A stretch of DNA of 64,000 bases, from the NCBI RefSeq assembly GCF_026626705.1, contig NZ_JAPNKC010000001.1:8264001-8328000 (forward strand), given 5' to 3'. Shown here one piece after another: positions 32,301 through 39,873 of this stretch. Position 1 is the stretch's first letter, and each line of letters begins with the position of its first letter. This DNA comes from Pyxidicoccus sp. MSG2 (lineage in GTDB: Bacteria > Myxococcota > Myxococcia > Myxococcales > Myxococcaceae). The position numbers and the translations under genes are program-made. The notes beneath the pieces were generated by a model. The model was given only the letters and a program-made list of their open reading frames with translations, was not told where the DNA came from and made no database searches.

Positions 32301-35141
32301 CGTTGCCGACGCGCCCTGCTCCCAGGTCGCGCCCGCTGCGTCCGGAGACTCCACCGCGGCAGACACTTGCGCGTCCTCGTAGCCGGAGTCCGCGTAGGGC
32401 TCGGCCTCGCTCACGTCGGAAGCGTCGAGCGCAATCTCGGCCGGGGCGGCCTCGCTCACGTCGGACGCATCGAGCGCAATCTCGGAGGAAGACGCCTGCG
32501 ACTCGCTGACGTCGGAAGCGTCGAGTGCAATCTCCGCCGGGGCGGCCTCGCTCACGTCGGAAGCGTCGAGCGCAATCTCGGCCGGGGCGGCCTCGCTGAC
32601 ATCGGAAGCATCGAGTGCAATCTCCGCTGGAGCGGCCTCGCTCACGTCGGACGCATCGAGTGCGATTTCCGCCGCACCCGTCAGGTCCTCGGGAGCGCTC
32701 TCGCTCTCGGCGGACTGGGTGAGCTGCACCGAAGAGGCCTCGGCCTCCGTGCTCGCCAAGTGCGCAGTGCTCTCGGTGGACGCATCGAACTCCGCGGACG
32801 TCTGGGCCTCGGCAGGAGTGCCCGAGTCCCAGGCGCCTGCCGCGTTCTCTTCGAACGAGTTCGGTTCACCCGAAGCGCCCGCGTTCCACTCGGTCGCCGT
32901 GTTCTCCTCGAACGAGGTCGCCTCGCCAGGCGTTACCCACTCACTTGCCGCGTTCTCGGCGACCGGAGCCGTCTCGCCCGATGCGCTCGCGTCCCACCCA
33001 CCGGTTGCGTTCTCAGTGCCCGGAGCCGCCTCGCCCGAAGCGCCCGCGTCCCAGTTGTTCTCCTCGAACGACGACGTCTCGGCAGGCGTGCCCGAGTCCC
33101 ATGCACTCGCGGCGACTTCCGCAACGGGAGTCGCCTCGGCCGGAGTGCCGGAGTCCCAGGTGCTCTCCGCGTTCTCGGCGAAGGTGCCCGTCTCGGGCGG
33201 GGTGCCGGAGTCCCAGGTGCTCGCGGCAGCCTCGGCAACCGGAGTCGCCTCGGCCGCAGTGCTCCACTCACCCGCCGCGCCCTCTTCGAGAGAGGCCGTC
33301 TCGCCCGGCGTGCTCCACTCGCCCGCCGCGTTCTCCACGGCCGGAGTCGCCTCGGCCGCGGCGCTCCACTCACCCGCCGCGCCCTCCTCGAACGAGGCCG
33401 GCTCCGCCCCGACCGAGCTCCAATCGTTCGACGCAGCCTCCGCAGCCGGCTCCGCCTCGACCGAGCTCCAATCGTCCGACGCAGTCTCCGCGACCGGAGC
33501 GGCCTCGTCCGCAGACGCGGCCTCGATCATGTCGGAGGCATCGAGCGCAATCTCCGCGCCCGCCTGCGCTGCATCCGTGGCGACCGCCCCGGTCTCCTCG
33601 GAAGCCCCCGAAGTCGTCGCGCCCATGTCCTGGGCCATGAACTCGACGTCGGCATCCTCGGCCGGAGTGGCATCCTCCATCGCCGCGACCTCGATGAGGT
33701 CACCCGCGTCCGCGACCTCACCCTGCGCGGCCTCCACGGCGAGCGGGGCGGATGCCCACGCTTCGTCCATGGGCGTGTGCTCCTCGGCCAGCAGGGGCTC
33801 GCTCTCGGCCGTTGCGTCGACCAGCTCGACCTCGGAGGACGCCACCTCCAGCTCGGCGGACGCCGACTCCACGTTCTCGGGCGCGGCGGGAGCCTCCGGC
33901 TCCGACTCGACCTCCATCGACAGGTCGGCGAACGACGCCTCCAGCGACGCCTCGGGCTCGGTGGCGGAAACGGACTGGGCCTGCTCCGGCTCGCCGATCG
34001 AGGAGAAGTCATCCTCCGCAACCGTCGCGCTCGAAGCCTGGGGCAGCGGCTCCGCGCTCTCGGCCGCCGCGTCCGACTCCATCAGGTCCACGCTGACGTC
34101 CGCGAACGAGGCGGACGGGTCCGGGGTGGTGTCGACCGAAACGTCCCCTTCCGACACCTCGAGCACGTCCTCGGCGGGGGCCGCGGCCTCGACGGCCGGC
34201 TGCTCCTCGGAGCCCTGCGTCTCCTGCTCCGGAGCGGCCGGGGTCTCCGCGGCGCCAGGGGTCATCCACGGCGCGGGCTCGCTCAGCGCGGGGATGTCGA
34301 TGTCGTCCGCACTGAGGGCCAGCGCATCCTGCTCGGCGGGAGCCTGCGGCGCGTAGCCGTTCGGGTCCTGCTGCCCATAGCCGGAGTAGGGCTGCTGCTG
34401 CGCATGGCCCGCATAGGCCTGCTGCTGCGCGGGGTCCGCGGCGTAGCCCTGCTGCGCGTTCGGATCAGTCTCCCAACCGGCATGGCCCTGCGGCGCGTTC
34501 GGGTCATAGCCCGGCTGCGCATAGCCCTGGTTCGGGTCGTACCCGCCCTGCGCGTTCGGGTCATACGCCTGCTGATTCGGGTCGTACCCGCCCTGCTGCG
34601 GGTAGCCCGCGTAGGCCTGCGCGTTCGGGTCATAACCCGGCTGCGCATAGCCCTGGTTCGGGTCATAACCCGGCTGGGCGTAGGCCTGCGCGTTCGGGTC
34701 ATAACCCGGCTGCGCATAGCCCTGGTTCGGGTCATAACCCGGCTGGGCGTAGGCCTGCGCGTTCGGGTCGTAACCCGGCTGCGCGTAGCCCTGGGCGGGG
34801 TAGGCGTACCACTGGCCGTCCGCGCCGTAGTAGCCCTGGGGCTGCTGCTCGGCGTAGCCAGCGGGGTAGGCGTACCACTGGCCATCCGCGCCGTAGTAGC
34901 CCTGGGGCTGCTGCTCGGCGTAGCCGGCGGGGTAGGCGTACCACTGGCCATCGGCGCCGTAGTAGCCCTGGGGCGCCGCCTGCTGCTGCCAGGCGGCCTC
35001 GGACACGGGGGCCGCATCCTGGATGCCCAGGAGCCCGCGCAGCTCATTCCAACGAGCCTCCTCCACCGGAGACAGGCTTCCCAGCTTCCGCTTCTCGTCC
35101 AAGAAGCGAAATTCTCTCATCGCCGCGCGCGTGTCCGACAT
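29304..35141 (-). CDS. 1945-residue repetitive protein: prion-like N-terminus, acidic repeats, C-terminal domain
   Basis: Layout: residues 1-40 form a charged helical head (REFRFLDEKRKLGSLSPVEE). Residues 50-265 are Q/Y/G/P-rich, with three copies of GYYGADGQWYAYPA (59-72, 81-94, 103-116) and about ten YDPN units (roughly 123-215). Residues about 270-1750 are Ala/Ser/Glu/Pro-rich, strongly acidic and almost free of lysine, with EIALDASDVSEAAP units (about 820-960) and many EWATPAEE units (about 1190-1640). Residues about 1800-1945 look folded (GEHRVIIHTVEGQVKRGTIRDAD, then GQKIRVTFNDGRQVAGFSQDF). There is no signal peptide and no membrane segment. I do not recognise the family. A scaffold or condensate-forming role is inference from composition. 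Confidence 0.85.
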   Translation of the reverse strand: MSDTRAAMREFRFLDEKRKLGSLSPVEEARWNELRGLLGIQDAAPVSEAAWQQQAAPQGYYGADGQWYAYPAGYAEQQPQGYYGADGQWYAYPAGYAEQQPQGYYGADGQWYAYPAQGYAQPGYDPNAQAYAQPGYDPNQGYAQPGYDPNAQAYAQPGYDPNQGYAQPGYDPNAQAYAGYPQQGGYDPNQQAYDPNAQGGYDPNQGYAQPGYDPNAPQGHAGWETDPNAQQGYAADPAQQQAYAGHAQQQPYSGYGQQDPNGYAPQAPAEQDALALSADDIDIPALSEPAPWMTPGAAETPAAPEQETQGSEEQPAVEAAAPAEDVLEVSEGDVSVDTTPDPSASFADVSVDLMESDAAAESAEPLPQASSATVAEDDFSSIGEPEQAQSVSATEPEASLEASFADLSMEVESEPEAPAAPENVESASAELEVASSEVELVDATAESEPLLAEEHTPMDEAWASAPLAVEAAQGEVADAGDLIEVAAMEDATPAEDADVEFMAQDMGATTSGASEETGAVATDAAQAGAEIALDASDMIEAASADEAAPVAETASDDWSSVEAEPAAEAASNDWSSVGAEPASFEEGAAGEWSAAAEATPAVENAAGEWSTPGETASLEEGAAGEWSTAAEATPVAEAAASTWDSGTPPETGTFAENAESTWDSGTPAEATPVAEVAASAWDSGTPAETSSFEENNWDAGASGEAAPGTENATGGWDASASGETAPVAENAASEWVTPGEATSFEENTATEWNAGASGEPNSFEENAAGAWDSGTPAEAQTSAEFDASTESTAHLASTEAEASSVQLTQSAESESAPEDLTGAAEIALDASDVSEAAPAEIALDASDVSEAAPAEIALDASDVSEAAPAEIALDASDVSESQASSSEIALDASDVSEAAPAEIALDASDVSEAEPYADSGYEDAQVSAAVESPDAAGATWEQGASATAEEIALDASDVSEESAPASSVGSEESVPTMELGAADATDFASMEASAPGAEEPSLDVMDIESAPESSEPPTFDAADLGTEVEPEAQAGSPFATSDVPSLEIRSVQVGPDLQADTLEIAGGSAAPAASEYVGPPSSQEMFDLSGNPEEAVPLAAAGEFVEYRSFTSADDRGMELRSDGQSTVAGWSGDSADAVPLASNADFVSEMGTTGEAWNNTADTSAVELQSEWTPDTATSSTSEESAAIELQPEWVSAETPATDPGAATASKWASAETDDASANAQQAEWATPATEAAPSEWTAAPAEESAPVELQAEWAPPVEEAAPEAAQPEWATPVEEVAADAVQSEWATPAEAAPEAAQPEWATPAEEVAADAVQPEWATPAEAAPEAAQPEWATPAEEISADAVQSEWATPAEELAPETAQAEWATPAEEVPAEAVQAEWATPAEELAPEAVQSEWATPATEAAPQAEWSASEEVAAEDVQAEWASPTAEAAPAEAQPEWATPVEELAPEAVQAEWTPDAAPQAAQPEWATPVEELAPEDVQAEWSEPAADGAQPAWAAATPAQPEWSAPTAEAAPESAQAEWASPMEELPADAVQAEWATPAAEAAPEELQPEWVTPEAEPAPEWSAQQSAASSQWSETPAEEISVTDAPTEAAQSEWSDAPVEVEPEWNSTPAQTDSPFGAPAQAVPWEQEPATPEQPWAEEPPAAPAWQSGSSPFGTQAQDFASAEHDAVDVSLDAPPPSPAEEEVPVELESEQELAEIDLVEESVEPPPAAYAPPPPAPVAAVMAAAAVASSAVSSVLRTPASAAPAPRASASTPVVIPPSPVVTAAPNTRASVAVPAVAPAVAEPTPPANQLRAAREPFFAQPAVVDSAPITSFVEGEHRVIIHTVEGQVKRGTIRDADLLDEVISLEQQSGYAPEQIPGKRVKAIFFMLTAGSRQPQAEGQKIRVTFNDGRQVAGFSQDFKGATPGFFVIPADQRTNTARIFIYRSSVQAVAEG
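30520..31640 (-). repeat. imperfect EWATPAEE-coding repeats
   Basis: An array of imperfect 24- to 69-base units inside the giant gene, each encoding a Q-[AP]-EWATP-x-EE core with variable alanine/proline spacers. Unit lengths are multiples of three, so the frame is kept. The spacing alternates between short and long forms, which suggests higher-order duplication of blocks. Confidence 0.7.
32245..32675 (-). repeat. 45-bp tandem repeats coding EIALDASDVSEAAP
   Basis: Seven units encode EIALDASDVSE, four of them in adjacent 45-base copies that differ at only a few positions (for example GGGGCG against GGAGCG). An isolated eighth copy (EIALDASDM) lies near 33540. The near-identity of the adjacent copies suggests recent duplication. 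Confidence 0.75.
34490..34968 (-). repeat. tandem repeats in the prion-like N-terminal coding region
   Basis: Two kinds of unit sit side by side. One is about 66 bases, encodes GYYGADGQWYAYPAGYAEQ and is present three times between about 34798 and 34968. The other is about 63-66 bases and encodes AQPGYDPNQGYAQPGYDPNA, repeated between about 34620 and 34790 with further degenerate copies to 34490. Nucleotide identity between neighbouring copies is very high. Confidence 0.75.
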
Positions 35142-35266
35142 CCGTCACCTTGCTGCGGACAGCGTACTTCGCAGGGTACTGCCGCAGCGTGAATGGGGGG
35201 CTGCGAGTGTAGGGGACTCCCGGGGAGGGGTAAACCAATTGGACCGGGCTCGGTTGGCAGCCTCCC

Positions 35267-36661
35267 CTACTGGAGAGCAGCCCGCACGTCCTCGTCGAGG
35301 GAGGCCAGGGTCTCCCCGTAGTGGTCCCGCAGGGCCTCCTCGATGGGTCTTCCCCCTCCCACCTCTCGGATGAAGGTGATGAGCCGCTCGGCCCCCCCCC
35401 GCCGCACCAGCTCCCTCACGGCGATGGCGGACGTCGCATAGGCAACGCTCGGGTTCCTGGAGAAGATGAGGGACTGATCCGCCATTTCCGCCAGTCGGGG
35501 CAGCTTTCCGGCCTTGGCCGCGCTGGTCATCGCGTTGCGGACGATGCGGTTCGGCGGGGACTCCTCCCCCAGGTAGCGCCACTCCACGTACTCGGCCAGC
35601 CCCTCGTTGAGCCAGACGGGCAGGGTGTCCCGAGCCCCCTGGGTGTAGCTGTCGAGCACGGCGTGGACGTACTCGTGCACCAGCGTGGCCCGGGTCTCCT
35701 GGCTCATCTCCGCCGCGTCGTTGATGCGGATGGCGTCGTCCGAGTAGAGCCCGGCGATCATCTGGGCCCGCTGCTTGCCGAAGTGGAGGCTGAACTCCTC
35801 GCGGGTGTAGAGGATGACGTCCACCGGTCTTTCACGCGTCTCGCCAATCTCGCGCAGGGTGAAGTCGTAGGCCTCGTCCAGGGCGGCGACGACGCGGCCC
35901 TCGTAGTCGGCGCGCTGGCCGAAGTCGCGCTGGTTGTTGAAGTAGCGGATGACGAAGCGGCTGTTGGAGCGTGTTCGCATGCCCCCCGTGTCCGTGCCGG
36001 ACTCGTAGGTGAGGCTGGCCGAGCGCGTCTCGCCCTTGTCCCCACGCCCCGTCGCCGGGGCGACCTCCAGCTCCGTCCCCGCCGGCCGCCGTCCTCCCCC
36101 CTTGCCATTCATGAGCTGCTCCAGCCGCTCCGCCTCCTTGCGCGCCGCGCCCTCCTCGTTCGTCTTCGCGCGGGCCTGCTGCACCAGTCGCTTCGCCTCG
36201 GCGGCCTCGCGCGAGCGGGGCGGCACCTTCTCCAGCACCGCCAGGGCCCCCGCGGCGTCCTGCTCCTCCAGCAGCAGCCGGCCCAGCTCCAGGGGGAAGG
36301 CGCCGTCCTTGGGGTGCTTCTCCATGCCCTTTCGCAGGGCGGCCTCGGCGGAGGCCCGCTGGTCCGTCTTGCGCGCCGAGCGGGCCAGGCACCGCAGCGC
36401 ACCGGCGGACTCGTCGTACACGGCGGCGCGCTCGCCCAGCGAGTACGCCATCACCGGGTCCTCGCCCAACAGGGCCTCGCACCCCTTGAGGAGCGCGCCG
36501 GAGATGGTGCGGCGCTGCGCGTCCGGCACGTCCTTCACCTCACCGGAGGCGAAGGCGAGGTACAGGTCCTCCCAGGCGCGGCTCGCGGCCAGCTCCTTCG
36601 CCTTCTGGGCGGACGGCGGCGGGGCGGCGGCGAGGACCAGGGCGACGAGCAGGGCACGCAT
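35267..36661 (-). CDS. secreted MA-type gluzincin metallopeptidase with TPR-like region
   Basis: A 464-residue protein with an N-terminal signal peptide (residues 1-18). Residues about 20-180 are helical and TPR-like. From about 230 on there is a peptidase-MA domain: zinc motif HEYVH in TLVHEYVHAVL near residue 330, and the third ligand glutamate in NEGLAEYVEW about 25 residues later. It should act as a zinc protease in the periplasm or outside the cell. It lies upstream of the giant gene on the same strand, with 125 bases between them. Its start ATG (complement of 36659-36661) has no strong ribosome site. The substrate is unknown. Confidence 0.82.
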   Translation of the reverse strand: MRALLVALVLAAAPPPSAQKAKELAASRAWEDLYLAFASGEVKDVPDAQRRTISGALLKGCEALLGEDPVMAYSLGERAAVYDESAGALRCLARSARKTDQRASAEAALRKGMEKHPKDGAFPLELGRLLLEEQDAAGALAVLEKVPPRSREAAEAKRLVQQARAKTNEEGAARKEAERLEQLMNGKGGGRRPAGTELEVAPATGRGDKGETRSASLTYESGTDTGGMRTRSNSRFVIRYFNNQRDFGQRADYEGRVVAALDEAYDFTLREIGETRERPVDVILYTREEFSLHFGKQRAQMIAGLYSDDAIRINDAAEMSQETRATLVHEYVHAVLDSYTQGARDTLPVWLNEGLAEYVEWRYLGEESPPNRIVRNAMTSAAKAGKLPRLAEMADQSLIFSRNPSVAYATSAIAVRELVRRGGAERLITFIREVGGGRPIEEALRDHYGETLASLDEDVRAALQ

Positions 36662-36720
36662 GCCCGCCAGTATGGCCGAGCCCCCGCGCAGTCATGCAAG
36701 ACCCCCTTGCCGTCCCGGTG

Positions 36721-37938
36721 TTACTTGCGTGCCACCTGCCAGCCGAGCTGGTGCAGGGCCTGCATCAGCTCCTCGATGTGGCCGGGGCCGGTGGTCTCCA
36801 GCGTCACCTCCACCATGGCCTCGCCCAGGCCCGCCTTGGAGAAGGCGCGCTCGTGATGGATTTCCACCACGTTGGCGCGCAAATCCGCCACCTGGCTGGT
36901 GAGCTTCGCGAGCATGCCGGGCCTGTCGGGCAGCCGCACCTCCAGCTGCACCAGGCGCCCCGTCTTCACCAGGCCGCGCTCGATGATGCGGCTGATGACG
37001 TTCATGTCGATGTTGCCGCCGCTGAGGATGATGGCGGTGCGCTTGCCCTTCGCCTGCGGCACGTCGCCGCTGAGCAGCGCGGCCAGGCCCACCGCGCCCG
37101 CGCCCTCCACCACGCTCTTCTCCTGCTCCAGCAGCGTGAGGATGGCGGCCGCGATTTCCTCCTCGTCCACCGCCACCACGTCATCCACGTACCTCTGCAC
37201 CATGGGGAAGGTCAGCTCGCCCACGCGCTTCACGGCGATGCCGTCCGCAATCGTGGTGCCCGCGGCGGTGAGGTCCATCAGGCGGCCGGCTTCGATGGAC
37301 GCCTTCATGCTGGCGATGGTGGCCGTCTGCACGCCCACCACGCGGATGCCGGGCTTCTTCTCCTTCAGCGCGCAGGCGATGCCGGAGATGAGCCCGCCGC
37401 CGCCGATGGGCACGAGCACCACTTCCAAGTCCGGGCACTGCTCCAGGAGCTCCAGGCCGATGGTGCCCTGGCCGGCGATGACGTGCGGGTCGTTGAAGGG
37501 GTGGACGAAGACGGAGTCCTCCTCCTTCTGGATGCGCAGCGCCTCCGCGTAGGCCTCGTCGAAGTTGGAGCCCTTGAGCACCACGCGCGCCTTGTACTCG
37601 TCACGCGTGCGCGACACCTTGATGAGCGGCGTGCGCTCCGGCATCACGATGGTGGCTTTGATGCCGAGCCTCAGCGCGTTGTACGCCACGCCCTGCGCGT
37701 GGTTGCCCGCCGACGCGGCGATGACGCCCCGGCGCCGCTCGTCCGGCGACAGCGTCAGCAGCTTGTTGAGCGCGCCGCGCTCCTTGAAGGCTCCCGTGCG
37801 CTGGAGGTTCTCCATCTTGAAGAACACCGCCGCGCACTCCGTCTTCTCCGTGAAGTAGTCGGACTGCGGGCACGGGGTGGGGCGGATGACCTGACGCAGG
37901 CGCTCCCGCGCGGCAAGGATGTCCTGGAGGGTGACCAT
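36721..37938 (-). CDS. ilvA: threonine ammonia-lyase with ACT domain
   Basis: A 405-residue PLP enzyme that deaminates threonine to 2-oxobutyrate, the first step toward isoleucine. The PLP lysine is in RTGAFKERGALNKL near residue 56, the phosphate loop VPIGGGGLISG near residue 180 and the catalytic core ends near 325. A single C-terminal ACT domain (VQLEVRLPDRPGMLAKLTSQ) follows for allosteric control. The start ATG at 37938 fits the family N-terminus; the frame is open upstream but unrelated. It lies about 130 bases downstream of the glutamate dehydrogenase on the same strand. The size matches short, one-ACT (TdcB-plus-ACT) bacterial enzymes. Confidence 0.9.
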   Translation of the reverse strand: MVTLQDILAARERLRQVIRPTPCPQSDYFTEKTECAAVFFKMENLQRTGAFKERGALNKLLTLSPDERRRGVIAASAGNHAQGVAYNALRLGIKATIVMPERTPLIKVSRTRDEYKARVVLKGSNFDEAYAEALRIQKEEDSVFVHPFNDPHVIAGQGTIGLELLEQCPDLEVVLVPIGGGGLISGIACALKEKKPGIRVVGVQTATIASMKASIEAGRLMDLTAAGTTIADGIAVKRVGELTFPMVQRYVDDVVAVDEEEIAAAILTLLEQEKSVVEGAGAVGLAALLSGDVPQAKGKRTAIILSGGNIDMNVISRIIERGLVKTGRLVQLEVRLPDRPGMLAKLTSQVADLRANVVEIHHERAFSKAGLGEAMVEVTLETTGPGHIEELMQALHQLGWQVARK

Positions 37939-38021
37939 GTGGGGCGCGTGTACCGGATGCGGGCCCCGGGCGGAAGAGACACGCGCCGGGCAGCCGTCCT
38001 GTCGAGCGTCCCGCTGCAATG

Positions 38022-38060
38022 CGGCACGTCCACCGGAGGACACCCGGTGGCACCGTGCCG
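38022..38060 (-). terminator. extended hairpin just after the glutamate dehydrogenase gene
   Basis: CGGCACG pairs with CGTGCCG on the outside and CCACCGG with CCGGTGG inside, around a 7-base loop. It lies 7 bases after the gdhA stop, in the gap before ilvA. No T-run follows on the minus strand, so it may stabilise the gdhA mRNA end as much as terminate. Confidence 0.5.
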
Positions 38061-38067
38061 GGCCGCG

Positions 38068-39297
38068 TCAGATGCCGCGCAGCACCGTGGCCTTGCCCAC
38101 CCGGCCGATGGCCAGGATGTAGGCGGCCGTCCGCATGGAGACCTTCCGCGAGCGGGCAATCTGCGCCACGCGCTCGTAGGCCTCCTTCATCGTCTTCTCC
38201 AGCTCCGCGTTGACGCGCTCTTCTTCCCACGACAGGTGCTGGAGGTTCTGCACCCACTCGAAGTAGCTCACCGTCACGCCGCCCGCGCTGGCGAGCACGT
38301 CCGGCACCACGAAGATGCCGCGCTTCTCGAAGATTTCGTCCGCCTCCGGCTGGGTGGGGCCGTTGGCGCCCTCGATGATGAGCTTCGCGCGCACCGCGTT
38401 GGCGTTGTCCCGCGTCAGCACGTGGCCCAGCGCGGCGGGGATGAGCACCTCGCAGTCCGCGGTGAGCACGTCCTCGTTGGTGCACGGCGTGCCGCCCGTG
38501 AAGCCCGTCACCGTGCCGGTGCGCTTCACGTGCTCGAAGAGGGAGGGGATGTCCAGGCCCTGCGGGTTGCGCACGCCGCCCAGCACGTCCGCCACCGCCA
38601 CCACCACGCCGCCGTCCTCCCAGAGGAGCTGCGCGGTGTGGCTGCCCACGTTGCCAAAGCCCTGCAGCGCGAAGCGCGTGCCCTTCACGGGCAGGCCCAG
38701 GTCCCTCATGATTTCACGGCACACGTAGAGCAGGCCGCGCCCGGTGGCCGCCTCTCGGCCCTTGGAGCCATAGAGCTCCAGCGGCTTGCCCGTCACCACC
38801 GCCGGCGAGTGGCCGTGGTAGCGCGAGTACTGGTCCATGATCCACGCCATCACCTGGGGGTTGGTGTTGACGTCGGGGGCGGGGATGTCACGCGTGGGGC
38901 CGATGACGTCCTGTATCTGGTCCACGAACTTGCGGGTGAGCCGCTCCAGTTCCTTGATGGACAGCTGCGACGGGTCGCACGCGATTCCGCCCTTGGCGCC
39001 GCCATAGGGCACATTCACCACCGCCGTCTTCCACGTCATCAGCGACGCGAGCGAGGCGCACTCGTCCTGGTCCAGCAGCGGGTGGTAGCGCAGGCCGCCC
39101 TTCATGGGGCCGCGGCTGTTGTCGTGCTGAATCCGGTAGCCGAGGAACGTGCGAATCTCCCCCGAGTCCATCTCGATGGAGACCTGCACCTTCACCTCGC
39201 GCAGGGGCGTGGCGAGCAGCGTCTCGATGGGGGTGCCGACGTCCATGATCCGCGCGGCCTTGCGGAAGAAATAGTTGGTGCCGTCGACGGCGCTCAT
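38068..39297 (-). CDS. gdhA: Glu/Leu/Phe/Val dehydrogenase (glutamate dehydrogenase)
   Basis: A 409-residue amino-acid dehydrogenase that interconverts glutamate and 2-oxoglutarate plus ammonia. Landmarks are the substrate loop RGPMKGGLRYHP, the catalytic lysine in VPYGGAKGGI, DIPAPDVNTN and the cofactor motif LQGFGNVGSHTAQLL. ATG 39297 starts the family N-terminus; a longer frame overlaps the divergent regulator. Cofactor preference (NAD or NADP) is not settled by eye. It is divergent from an XRE regulator with a 61-base gap, which may control it. Threonine ammonia-lyase follows downstream. Confidence 0.9.
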   Translation of the reverse strand: MSAVDGTNYFFRKAARIMDVGTPIETLLATPLREVKVQVSIEMDSGEIRTFLGYRIQHDNSRGPMKGGLRYHPLLDQDECASLASLMTWKTAVVNVPYGGAKGGIACDPSQLSIKELERLTRKFVDQIQDVIGPTRDIPAPDVNTNPQVMAWIMDQYSRYHGHSPAVVTGKPLELYGSKGREAATGRGLLYVCREIMRDLGLPVKGTRFALQGFGNVGSHTAQLLWEDGGVVVAVADVLGGVRNPQGLDIPSLFEHVKRTGTVTGFTGGTPCTNEDVLTADCEVLIPAALGHVLTRDNANAVRAKLIIEGANGPTQPEADEIFEKRGIFVVPDVLASAGGVTVSYFEWVQNLQHLSWEEERVNAELEKTMKEAYERVAQIARSRKVSMRTAAYILAIGRVGKATVLRGI

Positions 39298-39358
39298 GGC
39301 TCGAATGCTCCTCGCGCGAGACCTTAACAGAAGGGGTGCGCTACCATAGGAAACTGCC

Positions 39359-39862
39359 ATGCCGGCCGGCCCGCCAGACCTCGCCTCCGCGAGCGGATAC
39401 CTGAAGGAACTGGCCCGGCGCATCCGCGCGCTGCGCGAGCGACGCGGACTCACTCAAGAGGACTTCGCCGCCCGGTGCGGCATCTCCGTCTCCTTCGCGT
39501 CCCTGCTGGAGCGCGGCGAGCGCAGCCCCAGCTACGAGACGCTCCTCCAGGTGGCCTCCGCGCTGGAGATGCCCCTGTGGGAATTGCTCCGGCTGGACGA
39601 CACGCAGGACGTGGGCCTGCACCGGCTGGAGGCCTTCGCCCGGGCCCGCCGCCTGTCGCGGATGGACCTGGACCGGCTGCTGGCGGTGGCGGAGGTGCTG
39701 TTCAGCGAGGACGGCGCCCCTGGAGTGGCGGCGTCCCGCCCCGAGCCCGCCCGCTGCGGCGAGCCCGGGTGTGGCAAGCCGGTGCTCGCCCGGAGCCTGT
39801 GCACCGCCCACTACCATCGTGAGCGGCGCAGGAAGGCGGCCGGAGCGGGCACCGCGGGCTGA
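39359..39862 (+). CDS. XRE-family regulator with C-terminal cysteine/histidine tail
   Basis: A 167-residue protein. Residues 17-75 are a Cro/C1-type HTH (IRALRERRGLTQEDFAARCG, then ISVSFASLLERGERSPSYETLL). A helical middle follows. The C-terminus has CGEPGCGKPVLARSLCTAHYHRERR, with C-x4-C and C-x2-H spacing expected of a small zinc knuckle. It is divergent from glutamate dehydrogenase, a natural target. The cysteine knuckle may give metal or redox sensing, or extra DNA contact; both ideas are inference. ATG 39359 is followed by a leader typical of this type. Confidence 0.82.
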   Translation: MPAGPPDLASASGYLKELARRIRALRERRGLTQEDFAARCGISVSFASLLERGERSPSYETLLQVASALEMPLWELLRLDDTQDVGLHRLEAFARARRLSRMDLDRLLAVAEVLFSEDGAPGVAASRPEPARCGEPGCGKPVLARSLCTAHYHRERRRKAAGAGTAG

Positions 39863-39873
39863 CGGCCCGCGCG

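Noticed and set aside
34490-34968. Direct repeats that could look like a CRISPR array
   Set aside because: Units are 63-66 bases, adjacent, lack spacers and code for protein in frame within one gene.
32367-35192. A 941-codon open frame on the plus strand across the giant gene
   Set aside because: It is the antisense of a strongly biased repetitive gene. Its product is Arg/Leu/Gly/Val-rich with no domain, and stops are scarce only because of the repeat composition.
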